41,588 nucleotides of DNA. Origin: Clostridia bacterium. Its GTDB lineage: Bacteria; Bacillota_A; Clostridia; Oscillospirales; CAG-272. The notes below the pieces were generated by a model. That model had not been told where the DNA came from, ran no database searches, and saw nothing but the letters and a program-made list of their open reading frames with translations. This document shows positions 24,672 to 32,954 of the stretch, piece after piece. Where the stretch lies: NCBI GenBank assembly GCA_017445115.1, contig JAFSUU010000082.1:1-41588 (forward strand). The letters are read 5' to 3'. The translations under genes and the position numbers were made by a program. The number at the start of each line of letters is the position of its first letter. The first letter of the stretch is position 1.

Positions 24672-27600
24672 TTAGGATACGAGCGGGGATTCTCCCGTCG
24701 CTCTCGTCCTTCGGTTGATCTCTTTGATGGTTCTGTCGGCAATGGCTCTTTCGTCGATGCTTACGTTCACGCCGCAGTATGTCTGAATTGCCTGTACTAT
24801 CGCACCCGTAGCGTTCATTACTACCTGCGTAACGACGCTTGCCATTTCATCGTTCGCTGACTCAATGGCCGTGCCGACATCCTGACTACCTCCGAAAGCC
24901 ATGGCCGACGCCTTATACGGCATAACGCCATAAGCCGAATTCGGGGCCTTAAACGTTACGTTCTCTGCTATCGCCTGTAAACGGTCGATAAGATGTTCGA
25001 ATCCGTTTACGATCCTATCAGAGAACGTATCTAACGTGCCGCTGATCCCCTCTCCGATTTTTACTTTACCGATCGAATAGTCTCCGGCTTTGATCTCGCT
25101 CTGCATTGCAGACGCCATATCAGACATCGCTCCGACAGCCTCTTTGGAGTTCGCTTCGACCCCGTCTGCAACGCCTGCCGGGATGAATTTTGAAAGCGCG
25201 GTAAATACCTTTGAAGGTGAGGCGATCTGCAGAGTGTTTTTGAACGAATGCACCAGGTTTGATGCCATGCTTTGCATAGCGTATACTGCAGAAGAAGTAC
25301 CGTTATAAATACCGTTTACAACGCCATTGATCGCGTTATTTGTTGCATAGCTTAAATCGCATTGACTGGTGAACGCATTCTTAACGTTGGTACCCAGATT
25401 TGAAGCGGCCGCAGGAACCGTTTTATTTGAAGCTAAAACATTGCTCGTCTTGCTTACCATATCTTGCATTTCTGAAGCAATTTTAGCAATGTTTGATTTA
25501 TACGCGCTGAGTATACTATTTGACGTATTCTTAGCTGTCGTTTTCAATGTGTTGGAGTCCATTTTTTTAGCGGCGAGCTGCATTTGCTCTTCCGTATCAA
25601 CCGGCATCCTTTTAATCTCGGTATTGAAATGCGCGGCAGCGTATTTCGCATTTGTTTTTATGGATCCCGCTACAGCCTTTCCACTGTTTTCGACGTCATT
25701 TAATACCTCGTCTTCAGTTATCAGATTGAGATGGATTATGTCATCTCCGCCGCTTTTTACTGCGTCCGCAATATCCTGTTCTCCGCTCTTAACCGCCGCT
25801 TCCGATTCTTCATACTCCTTTTTTATGCTCTCTACGCGGGCTTCTTGCTGCTTAATCATCTCATCAGTAATATCCGCATTTCCATCGGCCCGAAGCTTTT
25901 TCAGAGACTCTAAATATGCGGTCTCATTATCGAGTTGATTTTTCAGAGAAAGTTCAACGGTTTCTCCGTTATCAACATACGCTTTACCGATTCTATCAAG
26001 AATTCTTTTCCGGTCTTCGGCGTTATCCGATAATGCAAGCGCAGCGTCTGTTTCATAAGTAACTATCGCCCGAGTTGTTTCATCAACAAGTTTTTGAGCA
26101 TTATCTAAATTCTCTTTTGCGGCGTCATAATCCGCCTGCATCGCTGTACTGATAATACGGGAATTTTCCATTCTACTCGAGATCGCATCAAAAGCGGCCT
26201 GAGCTTCGTTTAATTTCGCCAAATACGCTGTCTGGTTCTGAATAGCCGTTGCGTATGCTTCTTTTTCGGCGGTAAGAATAATTTGAATTCTCTGTTTTTC
26301 AATCAAATTATCGATTTCTTTTTGGAGTTCCTGATACTGCCCTATTTGTCCGTCAATTAGGCTATATTCTGTACCAAAAGCAGAATTAAGTTGATTAAGA
26401 ACGAAGTTAACACGAGGTTTATATCCCTCATTCAATAATCGCCCGTTTTCATCAACATACGCTCCCAATTCGTCCTTTAGTTTACGGAGATTATCGAGCT
26501 CTGCAGTCTGAGTAACAGCGTTCTTTTGAATGTTCTGCATTGAACTATTCCACGCCGCGGTATAATTATTTATAGCATCAGTAATGTCCTTGTATTTTTC
26601 TTTGATGCGTTCGAGCATCTCTTCCTCAGATTCAACATTTCTCTTCCGACCGAAAGAATGCCTTCCTGAAGAGCTTTCAGAAGAGCTTTCAGAAGACCCA
26701 CCTGAAGAACTGTTATGCCCCATGAAATCGTTCATAGCGTTCGCGATCGGTTCGCGAAGGTTTTCTGTCAACCATTCCCGGGCATCGGTTAAACCGTCCT
26801 CGATACCATACATAAAGTCTGCAATACAATCGATTCCTAATGATTCAAACAGACTTCCTATGATATTGACAATTCCACCTAATGCACTTACGAGAATTCC
26901 CGGAATCTGCGCGAGCAGATTTGCTAACAAGGAGACGATTCCTTTAAGGATATAGACAAGATCGAGATTTTTAATGATGTCTCCTATGCCGTCTAACAGA
27001 TCTTGAAGCACCTGTCCTATATCAAATTCCGCTAAAAAGTTTATAGCAAAATCCAATATCCCTTTTATAAGTGCATTTACTGTTTCTCCGATTTTACTCC
27101 AGTTTATATTTTTAAATGCGGTATTCAGAGCATCTCCTATCTGTGTTCCAAGATCTGACCAATTAAGCTCTGTTACAAATCCAAAAATAAGATCGACGGC
27201 GCTATTAAGAACATTGGATATTAACACTATCAAATCCTTGATAATTCCGCCCCAGTCGATACTGTTGATAAAATCGGCAATCTTTCGACCGAGGCCGGCC
27301 CAGTCGAAATTAGTAATAGCAGCATTAAGGCTCTGAAGAATAGTTCTGAATCCTTTAGACAGGGCTTCTCCGAGCTTCCCGAAGTCAATAGACTGTATAA
27401 AGTTGCTTATGGCTTTGAAAAGATTGCCGGTAAGTTTTACCCAGTCCGTTCCTTCGATTGCGCCCATGAGAAAATCATAGAGCCCTTTTCCGAATGCTGC
27501 GCCGTCGAACGTTTCAAAAAATCCAGTAAGAAATTCAAACGCTATCCGGAGTTTGCTCGTCAGCAGTTTTCCGAGCTTTGACCAGTCAACGTTCTTTATG

Positions 27601-29174
27601 AGATTATTGAGGAATTCCGCGAGTTTCGATCCTACGTTCTTCCAGTCGAATTTATCGATAAACGTTGTAATAAAGGTGAGAAGCCCATCGATCTTTTTAC
27701 CGAACTTCTCGCCGAGACCGGCCCAGTCCACTCCCGAGATCATAGAATTGAGTTTATCCGCGAGCGTCGTAGCCGCGCCGGCCCAGTCTCCCGATTTGAT
27801 TTGCTCTACCAGCATTTTCGCCCAGTCGGGCAAAGTGACGTCCGGAAGAGCCGCGGTGCCGCTATCGGATCCTCCACCGCCGCTGCCGTCGGATTTATCA
27901 TCGCTGAGGATGTTCAGCTCGTCAAATGACGCAAGCTGACGTTTGAGCTCTTTCGCGGCGGATGATGCCGTGCCGCTCGCATTATTCAGCGCTTTGGATG
28001 CGCTACTGCTTATCACCCCGAACAGCTTCAAAAAAGAAGTGACGTAAGCTACTGCCTGCGCCACGAGATTTATCAGTTTTGTAATTATAGGACCGAGAAT
28101 ATTACCTATTCCGGACCAGCAGCTTTTCAGCTTATTTGACAGTTCCTCGTTTTCAGACATATACGCACTTACTGCTTTTCGTAGCAGCGCGTATATTCCT
28201 CTCGCCCCGAGTAAGCTAAGTGTGAACTTCTTAGCGCTTGAAATGAGACCGCTGAACTGATTCTTCGTTCCACGACTATGGAACAGTAAACGTGACATGT
28301 GAGACGCCGCGGATTTTATGCCCGATACGAGCGCTCCTGCAGCGTTTCTCGCGGCGCTGCCGATATATCCGGCCACTCTACGCGCCGCGGTCGCTAAGCG
28401 GCTTGTATGCGCCTCTGCGCGCCTGGCGCCCTCCGCGGTCTCATTTACCGCGCCGGTCATTCCCGATGCCTCGCTGGTCACTCCTGCAGCAGCGGCACGC
28501 ATCTCTTCAAGTCTGCTGCGCGCGCTCGAGAGTGTAGCCTCCATCTGTGAATACTGCGCAGTCTCCGAGCCGAGCGTATACGCGGTCCCGGATCTTTCGA
28601 ACTCCTCTTTTTTTGCGATAAGCTCATGGTATTTATTCGATACCATCTCCATATCGTACTGAAGAGACTTCCACTGATTAGAGTTTTGATCTACTCCGAG
28701 CGCCTGCATTTTCTCCTGACGATCGAGCAGGGCGTCGAATTTCTGTTTTGCCTTATCGGCTTCCGCACATATACTCTGATATTCCGCCGTAGGATACTTC
28801 GTCTGCGCGACGGCGTTCATCTGTTCCTGGAGCCCCGCTATCTTTCCCTCGAGCTCTGTTGCTTTACTATCGAAGGAAGACATGGCGCTCTCGCTGCCGG
28901 ACATCGCTCTTTGGAACGTCGGTTCGAGTTTATCGACGCTGGTACTTACGGAATCGATCTGCTTCTGGAGATCAGAAGCGCCTCTCGTCGCGCTTCCGGT
29001 GTTGATTTTTACCGTCATAGGACGTTCGAAAGCACCTTCGAGCAGGGAACGGAGATTCTTGACTTCGTTCGCAAGGGATCTTATAGCGGCAAGCAGTTCG
29101 TTACTACCGGCTTTGAATCCATCAGAATTTAATTCTGTATCAATTATGATAGAACCGTCAGCCTGTCCCGGCAT
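24672..29174 (-). CDS. Tail tape measure protein
   Basis: A 1500-residue tape measure, which sets tail length and exits through the tube into the host. Layout: N-terminal coiled coil (about 30-240, with KLEPTFQRAM and LEGKIAGLQEQMNAV), an Ala-rich hydrophobic region (about 250-400), then about eight degenerate repeats of roughly 35-40 residues built on IDW-x-x-LG-x-x-I (about 470-780). A Ser-rich hinge (about 850), a long helical region and a C-terminal part with SPSKVFTALSKFIPAGVADGV, a sequence common at tape-measure ends, follow. The start is ATG at 29174 after AAGGTGA; TTG at 29198 is less likely. Confidence 0.93.
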   Translation of the reverse strand: MPGQADGSIIIDTELNSDGFKAGSNELLAAIRSLANEVKNLRSLLEGAFERPMTVKINTGSATRGASDLQKQIDSVSTSVDKLEPTFQRAMSGSESAMSSFDSKATELEGKIAGLQEQMNAVAQTKYPTAEYQSICAEADKAKQKFDALLDRQEKMQALGVDQNSNQWKSLQYDMEMVSNKYHELIAKKEEFERSGTAYTLGSETAQYSQMEATLSSARSRLEEMRAAAAGVTSEASGMTGAVNETAEGARRAEAHTSRLATAARRVAGYIGSAARNAAGALVSGIKSAASHMSRLLFHSRGTKNQFSGLISSAKKFTLSLLGARGIYALLRKAVSAYMSENEELSNKLKSCWSGIGNILGPIITKLINLVAQAVAYVTSFLKLFGVISSSASKALNNASGTASSAAKELKRQLASFDELNILSDDKSDGSGGGGSDSGTAALPDVTLPDWAKMLVEQIKSGDWAGAATTLADKLNSMISGVDWAGLGEKFGKKIDGLLTFITTFIDKFDWKNVGSKLAEFLNNLIKNVDWSKLGKLLTSKLRIAFEFLTGFFETFDGAAFGKGLYDFLMGAIEGTDWVKLTGNLFKAISNFIQSIDFGKLGEALSKGFRTILQSLNAAITNFDWAGLGRKIADFINSIDWGGIIKDLIVLISNVLNSAVDLIFGFVTELNWSDLGTQIGDALNTAFKNINWSKIGETVNALIKGILDFAINFLAEFDIGQVLQDLLDGIGDIIKNLDLVYILKGIVSLLANLLAQIPGILVSALGGIVNIIGSLFESLGIDCIADFMYGIEDGLTDAREWLTENLREPIANAMNDFMGHNSSSGGSSESSSESSSGRHSFGRKRNVESEEEMLERIKEKYKDITDAINNYTAAWNSSMQNIQKNAVTQTAELDNLRKLKDELGAYVDENGRLLNEGYKPRVNFVLNQLNSAFGTEYSLIDGQIGQYQELQKEIDNLIEKQRIQIILTAEKEAYATAIQNQTAYLAKLNEAQAAFDAISSRMENSRIISTAMQADYDAAKENLDNAQKLVDETTRAIVTYETDAALALSDNAEDRKRILDRIGKAYVDNGETVELSLKNQLDNETAYLESLKKLRADGNADITDEMIKQQEARVESIKKEYEESEAAVKSGEQDIADAVKSGGDDIIHLNLITEDEVLNDVENSGKAVAGSIKTNAKYAAAHFNTEIKRMPVDTEEQMQLAAKKMDSNTLKTTAKNTSNSILSAYKSNIAKIASEMQDMVSKTSNVLASNKTVPAAASNLGTNVKNAFTSQCDLSYATNNAINGVVNGIYNGTSSAVYAMQSMASNLVHSFKNTLQIASPSKVFTALSKFIPAGVADGVEANSKEAVGAMSDMASAMQSEIKAGDYSIGKVKIGEGISGTLDTFSDRIVNGFEHLIDRLQAIAENVTFKAPNSAYGVMPYKASAMAFGGSQDVGTAIESANDEMASVVTQVVMNATGAIVQAIQTYCGVNVSIDERAIADRTIKEINRRTRATGESPLVS

Positions 29175-29187
29175 ATTATCACCTTCC

Positions 29188-29757
29188 TTACTCGCCAAGT
29201 AATGCGTTTAGTCTGTTCTTTTCTTCCTGCTCTTCCTTTGTGAGCTTCGTCTTCAGAACGCACAGTTTTTTGTTTGCGCTCCAGAAGTCTTTTTCCCATT
29301 TTTCGAGTTTTTTGCCCTTCGCTTTTTTCGCCCGTATGCTCAGGACGTTAGAGAATACGCCGTCGACGATCTCCATGTAGTACCCCATAAAGGTCCACCA
29401 GTGAACATACTCGGCCGACCGCGTTTCAAATCCGGCCACTTTATTGATGGCGGGAAAGATGATGCTCTCGTCCTGCTCCCAGTCCATAAGAACGGGGCTT
29501 TTACGAGCGTCATCATCGCCGTCATATCTGCCGCTATCAATAAAACGGATCGCCTCTTTTGACGCCTCCTCGTAGTCTGTATCCGGTATGTCATCAAACG
29601 TTTCATAAAAAATAAAGAGAAGCACGTACATCTTCTCTTTGTCTTCGAGCTCCGGATCCGAAAAGGCTACGAGAATCTTCAATATGTCGCGGAAGTCTGT
29701 ACGAACCGGATAATCTACCCCGTTTATACAGACGCTCTGCGGTAATTCACCTATCAT
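29188..29757 (-). CDS. Gp15-type tail assembly chaperone
   Basis: A 189-residue protein matching the bacteriophage Gp15 family (DFRDILKILVAFSDPELEDKEKMYVLLFIFY..., ...YVHWWTFMGYYMEI...). It lies directly before the tape measure, where the lambda G/GT-like chaperones sit. Its ATG shares bases with the TGA of the upstream gene (ATGA), and the junction is an A6 run. The Gp15 frame is -1 relative to the upstream gene, so a fused chaperone by frameshifting is possible. Confidence 0.85.
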   Translation of the reverse strand: MIGELPQSVCINGVDYPVRTDFRDILKILVAFSDPELEDKEKMYVLLFIFYETFDDIPDTDYEEASKEAIRFIDSGRYDGDDDARKSPVLMDWEQDESIIFPAINKVAGFETRSAEYVHWWTFMGYYMEIVDGVFSNVLSIRAKKAKGKKLEKWEKDFWSANKKLCVLKTKLTKEEQEEKNRLNALLGE

Positions 29758-30254
29758 TTTTTGCCGTTTTTATGCTTACTGGTACGCGCCTCGTATCCGT
29801 GAGTGTACTTACCCACGCGGGCATCTACCTTTTTAACTTCGCGCTCGAACTGCTTAGATATGAACTTTCCTACTGCTTCAAGCGCGTTTTCGCAGTAGAA
29901 ATGTCCGTTTATCGGAGAGAACGGGTGCATTTTTCCGAAGAATGCTTCCGACATATTTCCTCCGAACAGTTTATCGCAAGCGGCGTAGAGGTTATTCTCT
30001 GCCTCTTTGAGCGCCGCGCTCTCTTCTTCGTCAGTTGCGTCGACCGTCCCATCGGAATTGATCGACAGGTTAGCCAGGGGCGCCGTAATGGTATCGAACT
30101 CTTCTGCTACCGTGTTAAAACGGTCTATGATTCCGATATCCGTAGGTCTGAAATAGAAGACGCCTATCTCGTCCCCCTGCTTATTTGTGATCGGTACTTT
30201 TATACTACCGTCATCAACCACAATACTCATTGTGTTGATCTCTTTGTCTGCCAT
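29754..30254 (-). CDS. Tail assembly chaperone (gpG-like, upstream partner of Gp15)
   Basis: A 166-residue protein (MADKEINTMSIVVDDGS...). The first 60 residues are beta-rich with FYFRPTDIGIIDRFN; the rest is helical with a basic C-terminus (SKHKNGKK). The start at 30254 is set by GAGG upstream; the earlier in-frame ATG lies inside the intergenic hairpin. Its position between tail tube and Gp15 matches tail chaperones, which coat the tape measure during assembly. It ends at an A6 tract followed by TGA. Confidence 0.8.
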   Translation of the reverse strand: MADKEINTMSIVVDDGSIKVPITNKQGDEIGVFYFRPTDIGIIDRFNTVAEEFDTITAPLANLSINSDGTVDATDEEESAALKEAENNLYAACDKLFGGNMSEAFFGKMHPFSPINGHFYCENALEAVGKFISKQFEREVKKVDARVGKYTHGYEARTSKHKNGKK

Positions 30255-30284
30255 GTTTTTTTGCCTCCTCTGTTTTAGTGAAAT

Positions 30285-30311
30285 ATGGGCGGAGTTGTTT
30301 CCTCCGCCCAT
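30285..30311 (-). terminator. Hairpin between tail tube and chaperone genes
   Basis: A perfect 10-bp stem (ATGGGCGGAG / CTCCGCCCAT) with a 7-base loop. The minus-strand tail is ATTTC, a weak T tract, so it may attenuate rather than fully stop transcription. Attenuation here would set the high tube-to-chaperone ratio. Confidence 0.55.
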
Positions 30312-30340
30312 CATGTTAAATAAGCTGTCCCGGCGCCGGC

Positions 30341-30949
30341 TTAAGCAGCGGAGCGGGTGTAGTATGTCTTAGTCGCATCTACTGTCGTATCTGCGGACGC
30401 GACATAGGAACCGTCAACCAGTTCGAAGTAGTCGCTCGTCGAGGGGTTACCTGTCGGAGAAGCTACTGCCGTATACGTATACGGCGTGAATACCTTCGTC
30501 GAGGTATTGAAACTACCACTGACGCGGTTTCCTGCGTTGTATACGGTGAACGGGATCTGGACGCCGGAGGTATCGCCGCCGACGGACGAAGGTACTACCC
30601 AGCAATCCTCGCGGTACGCCCATTCGACCGAACCATCGGGATTGAGGAGCACGTCGACCTTCGTAGTGAGGCACGCGTCGCCCGTCTTACGCTCGTTTGC
30701 GATCTGAGAAAGTCTCTCGAAGAGAGGATCTCCGGTATAAGCGTAGAAGGGATCGATCTCGGACTGTACCTCATAGCCGTTATGCTGCACGTTCTGCTCG
30801 CCGAGGATATTTTTCTTTACCTCAACGTCAGGATTGAGCTCTTCGTTATATTCTTCAAGGTCTTTGCCGAGACGAATATAGTTCTTAACTGTCGCGCCGA
30901 ATGACGCGTCGATGTAATGCGCAAGATACTTGCGTTCAATCTTAGGCAT
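30341..30949 (-). CDS. Major tail tube protein
   Basis: A 202-residue protein (MPKIERKYLAHYIDAS...) with the acidic helix and beta-rich core of siphovirus major tail proteins. Residues 140-200 contain two surface-type segments (VASPTGNPSTSDYFELVDGSYVAS and a Thr/Asp-rich end DTTVDATKTYYT), which recur in gut-phage tail tubes. It follows the neck genes and precedes the chaperones, the canonical place. AAGGAGTG precedes the ATG. A hairpin follows the gene. Confidence 0.88.
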   Translation of the reverse strand: MPKIERKYLAHYIDASFGATVKNYIRLGKDLEEYNEELNPDVEVKKNILGEQNVQHNGYEVQSEIDPFYAYTGDPLFERLSQIANERKTGDACLTTKVDVLLNPDGSVEWAYREDCWVVPSSVGGDTSGVQIPFTVYNAGNRVSGSFNTSTKVFTPYTYTAVASPTGNPSTSDYFELVDGSYVASADTTVDATKTYYTRSAA

Positions 30950-30962
30950 AGATGTTCACTCC

Positions 30963-31463
30963 TTATCTATCAAATTCATTTTCGTAATTAAGACGAATGA
31001 TGATGATCCAATCCTCGATGCCGTCCTGGTATGCTGCGTTTATGTATGCGGAGGACGTGCGGTCGATGGTCTTTATGATACGGTTGCCGGAAGACAATTC
31101 CGGATACTCTTCGAGGCGATGCGTTTCACCGTTCAACTCGACGGGCTGCTTTTCAAGCCAGCGCCCTAATGTGTCGAGGAATTCTTTTATACGCATGCGC
31201 TGCGTTTCCGATTTCGGCGCGGAACGGTATACAACGCTGAACGGATACACGCAGACCTGGTGAACGCGTCCTGTGATATCCGCGATACTGCTTTGTATCG
31301 CCGCGCCGCTTATCGGAAAGAAACCTATTCCGGAATTCTCCGAAAGTGTAGCAAACTGCACAGACTGCTTAGCAGATAAACCGGGGAAAGAATTGAGCAG
31401 TGAGAGAATAACATTACTCGCCGCATCGGTTCCGTCGAGATCTATAACCGTTTTCGCGGGCAT
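30963..31463 (-). CDS. Tail terminator / tail completion protein
   Basis: A 166-residue protein (MPAKTVIDLDGTDAAS...) in the position of minor capsid C / tail terminator proteins just before the tail tube gene. It has a helix-beta layout with FFPISGAAIQSSIADITGR and DGIEDWIIIIRLNYENEF. It starts after AGGAGGTGA, two bases past the end of the gp10-like gene. It likely caps the tail tube and joins it to the head. Based mainly on synteny and general resemblance. Confidence 0.75.
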   Translation of the reverse strand: MPAKTVIDLDGTDAASNVILSLLNSFPGLSAKQSVQFATLSENSGIGFFPISGAAIQSSIADITGRVHQVCVYPFSVVYRSAPKSETQRMRIKEFLDTLGRWLEKQPVELNGETHRLEEYPELSSGNRIIKTIDRTSSAYINAAYQDGIEDWIIIIRLNYENEFDR

Positions 31464-31465
31464 TA

Positions 31466-31927
31466 CTATTCACCTCCTGCAATGATTCTTTTTACTCCGT
31501 CAATCCAAAACTGCTTATACAGCCTCTTAGCATGTTCGAACCACTCGGGGACCGCCTGAGGATTGGAGTATTTAAGCGGTCTCCCTGTCGGTATCAGTTT
31601 CGCGCCTTTGTTAAAGCGCAGAATGTATTCACCGGGACCCGTAGAGATCTTACGGGGGCCTTTTCCGGTCGCGGAATCGACCATCACTTTTCCGCGATAA
31701 AGGTATCCGGCATAAGGACCGGGGAACACTACCTTTTTTCCGTTTTCTTCGGTATGAGAGCGCTGCTGTAAGCTGCCCGTGAGAAGGGGCATACACGATC
31801 TGCAATCTTCAAGAACGCGATCACCGAGCCACTGCTGCGCTTTTAGGTGCCGTTGCTCGAACGCGTGAAGATCGAGCTCGACGTGTACGCCGCCGTTATC
31901 GTAGGTGATGTTCGGGAAGTCTGCCAT
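31466..31927 (-). CDS. HK97 gp10-like neck / minor capsid protein
   Basis: A 153-residue protein with an N-terminal long helix (HAFEQRHLKAQQWLGDRVLEDCRSCMPLLTGSLQQRSHT) and a central PGPYAGYLYRGKVMVD, the signature of gp10-like minor capsid 2 proteins. They sit at the head-tail junction. GGAGGTAGG precedes the ATG. Two bases separate it from the next connector gene. Confidence 0.85.
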   Translation of the reverse strand: MADFPNITYDNGGVHVELDLHAFEQRHLKAQQWLGDRVLEDCRSCMPLLTGSLQQRSHTEENGKKVVFPGPYAGYLYRGKVMVDSATGKGPRKISTGPGEYILRFNKGAKLIPTGRPLKYSNPQAVPEWFEHAKRLYKQFWIDGVKRIIAGGE

Positions 31928-31929
31928 TG

Positions 31930-32364
31930 TTACCTACCTCCGATTTCAAAATGGGGCAGTAAACCGTAGAATGCGACGGAGTTTATCATGTAAATCCCGT
32001 CGTATTTTTCGTTCAGCGCGTGATAGAATCCCTCGTCATATTCGTCGTCATCAACGGGAGTAAGATCCTGCCACTCGCCGGCGTAGATAAAATCACGCTC
32101 CGGAGTAAAAGTAATACTGTTTGCGGGATCCCCGCATTTCTTATACTCTTTCGGAGGTAGGTATCCTTTTTCGCCGGCGTGGGTAGAAAACACTTTTTCC
32201 GCAGAGCAGTTTATAAGAATATCAACCGTATCCGCGTTATTAGTTCCTTCCGTTGAATGGCTGCTCGACTTTGAGGCGATCAGATCCGCTCCGGAGATAA
32301 CGGACGCATACCATAGTCCGGTCTCCTCATGGTAGTTAAATACCGTTATCGTATTCTGAAACAT
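31930..32364 (-). CDS. Head closure / stopper-like connector protein
   Basis: A 144-residue beta-rich protein (MFQNTITVFNYHEE...) that fits the SPP1 gp16-like head-closure group by length, position and fold pattern. It includes THAGEKGYLPPKEYK and ITFTPERDFIYAGEW. The start is placed at 32364, eight bases after GGAGG; the in-frame ATG at 32382 lies before this site. It overlaps the upstream gene by 29 bases. Confidence 0.75.
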   Translation of the reverse strand: MFQNTITVFNYHEETGLWYASVISGADLIASKSSSHSTEGTNNADTVDILINCSAEKVFSTHAGEKGYLPPKEYKKCGDPANSITFTPERDFIYAGEWQDLTPVDDDEYDEGFYHALNEKYDGIYMINSVAFYGLLPHFEIGGR

Positions 32365-32824
32365 TCCGTTCACCTCCCGCATAAAGCAGGTTTATCCCGT
32401 TCGCGTCGGGAACGTTAGCCAGATATCTGACAGCGATATCCATGATCAGATTTGCCCGCGCCTCTGCGTTCGCTACGGCAGCGGCATACATAGAAGCTGC
32501 TGCGCCGTTTACGACATAAGAGATTGACTCTCTGCCGGAAGAAACAGACGCAACAGCGCCTCTGTATGTACCGTCATCGATCTTCTGAGCGGAGACTACT
32601 CTCCGCTGCTCATCGATGTAATAAAGAGCTTCAGCCACGGCACATACAGCCTTTTTGACCTTTACAGCATGCGCTTCGTTTGTCGGAAAAGCCGATATCA
32701 GCCGACTGAAGGTGATATGATCCACCTCATCACTTGCGCGATCAAGCCACTTCTCCGCGTTATCAGACGTTAAAACGTCGCCGTGGAAGGTATTCGAATA
32801 AAAAGTGAAGTCTGCATGTGCCAT
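32336..32824 (-). CDS. Head-tail connector protein (adaptor, gp6-like)
   Basis: A 162-residue mostly helical protein (MAHADFTFYSNTFHGDVL...). WLDRASDEVDHITFSRL resembles the SPP1 gp15/HK97 gp6 adaptors that bind below the portal. The second half includes VKKAVCAVAEALYYID. The start follows AGGAGACC. It overlaps the head-closure gene. Assigned from helix pattern and position directly after the capsid gene. Confidence 0.78.
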   Translation of the reverse strand: MAHADFTFYSNTFHGDVLTSDNAEKWLDRASDEVDHITFSRLISAFPTNEAHAVKVKKAVCAVAEALYYIDEQRRVVSAQKIDDGTYRGAVASVSSGRESISYVVNGAAASMYAAAVANAEARANLIMDIAVRYLANVPDANGINLLYAGGERNVSEYDNGI

Positions 32825-32836
32825 AGTCAGGTCTCC

Positions 32837-32944
32837 TTATTTTGTGGATTTGTCCGCTTTAGTCGCTTTCGCCTTAGGCTCCTGCTTCGGCTCCGGTTTC
32901 TGTTTCGGCTCCTGCTTTCCAGGAATACTTGAATTTGTTATCAT
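32837..32944 (-). CDS. 35-residue Lys/Pro-rich peptide between capsid and connector genes
   Basis: Starts with MITNSSIPGK and continues as repeated PKQ/PEPKQEPK units ending in KADKSTK. It has a good ribosome binding site (GAGGTGA overlapping the capsid stop, spacing about seven bases). It fills the gap exactly: ten bases to the capsid stop and twelve to the next start. Basic peptides at this site may bind DNA or the capsid. Function unknown. Confidence 0.6.
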   Translation of the reverse strand: MITNSSIPGKQEPKQKPEPKQEPKAKATKADKSTK

Positions 32945-32954
32945 GGCTTTCACC

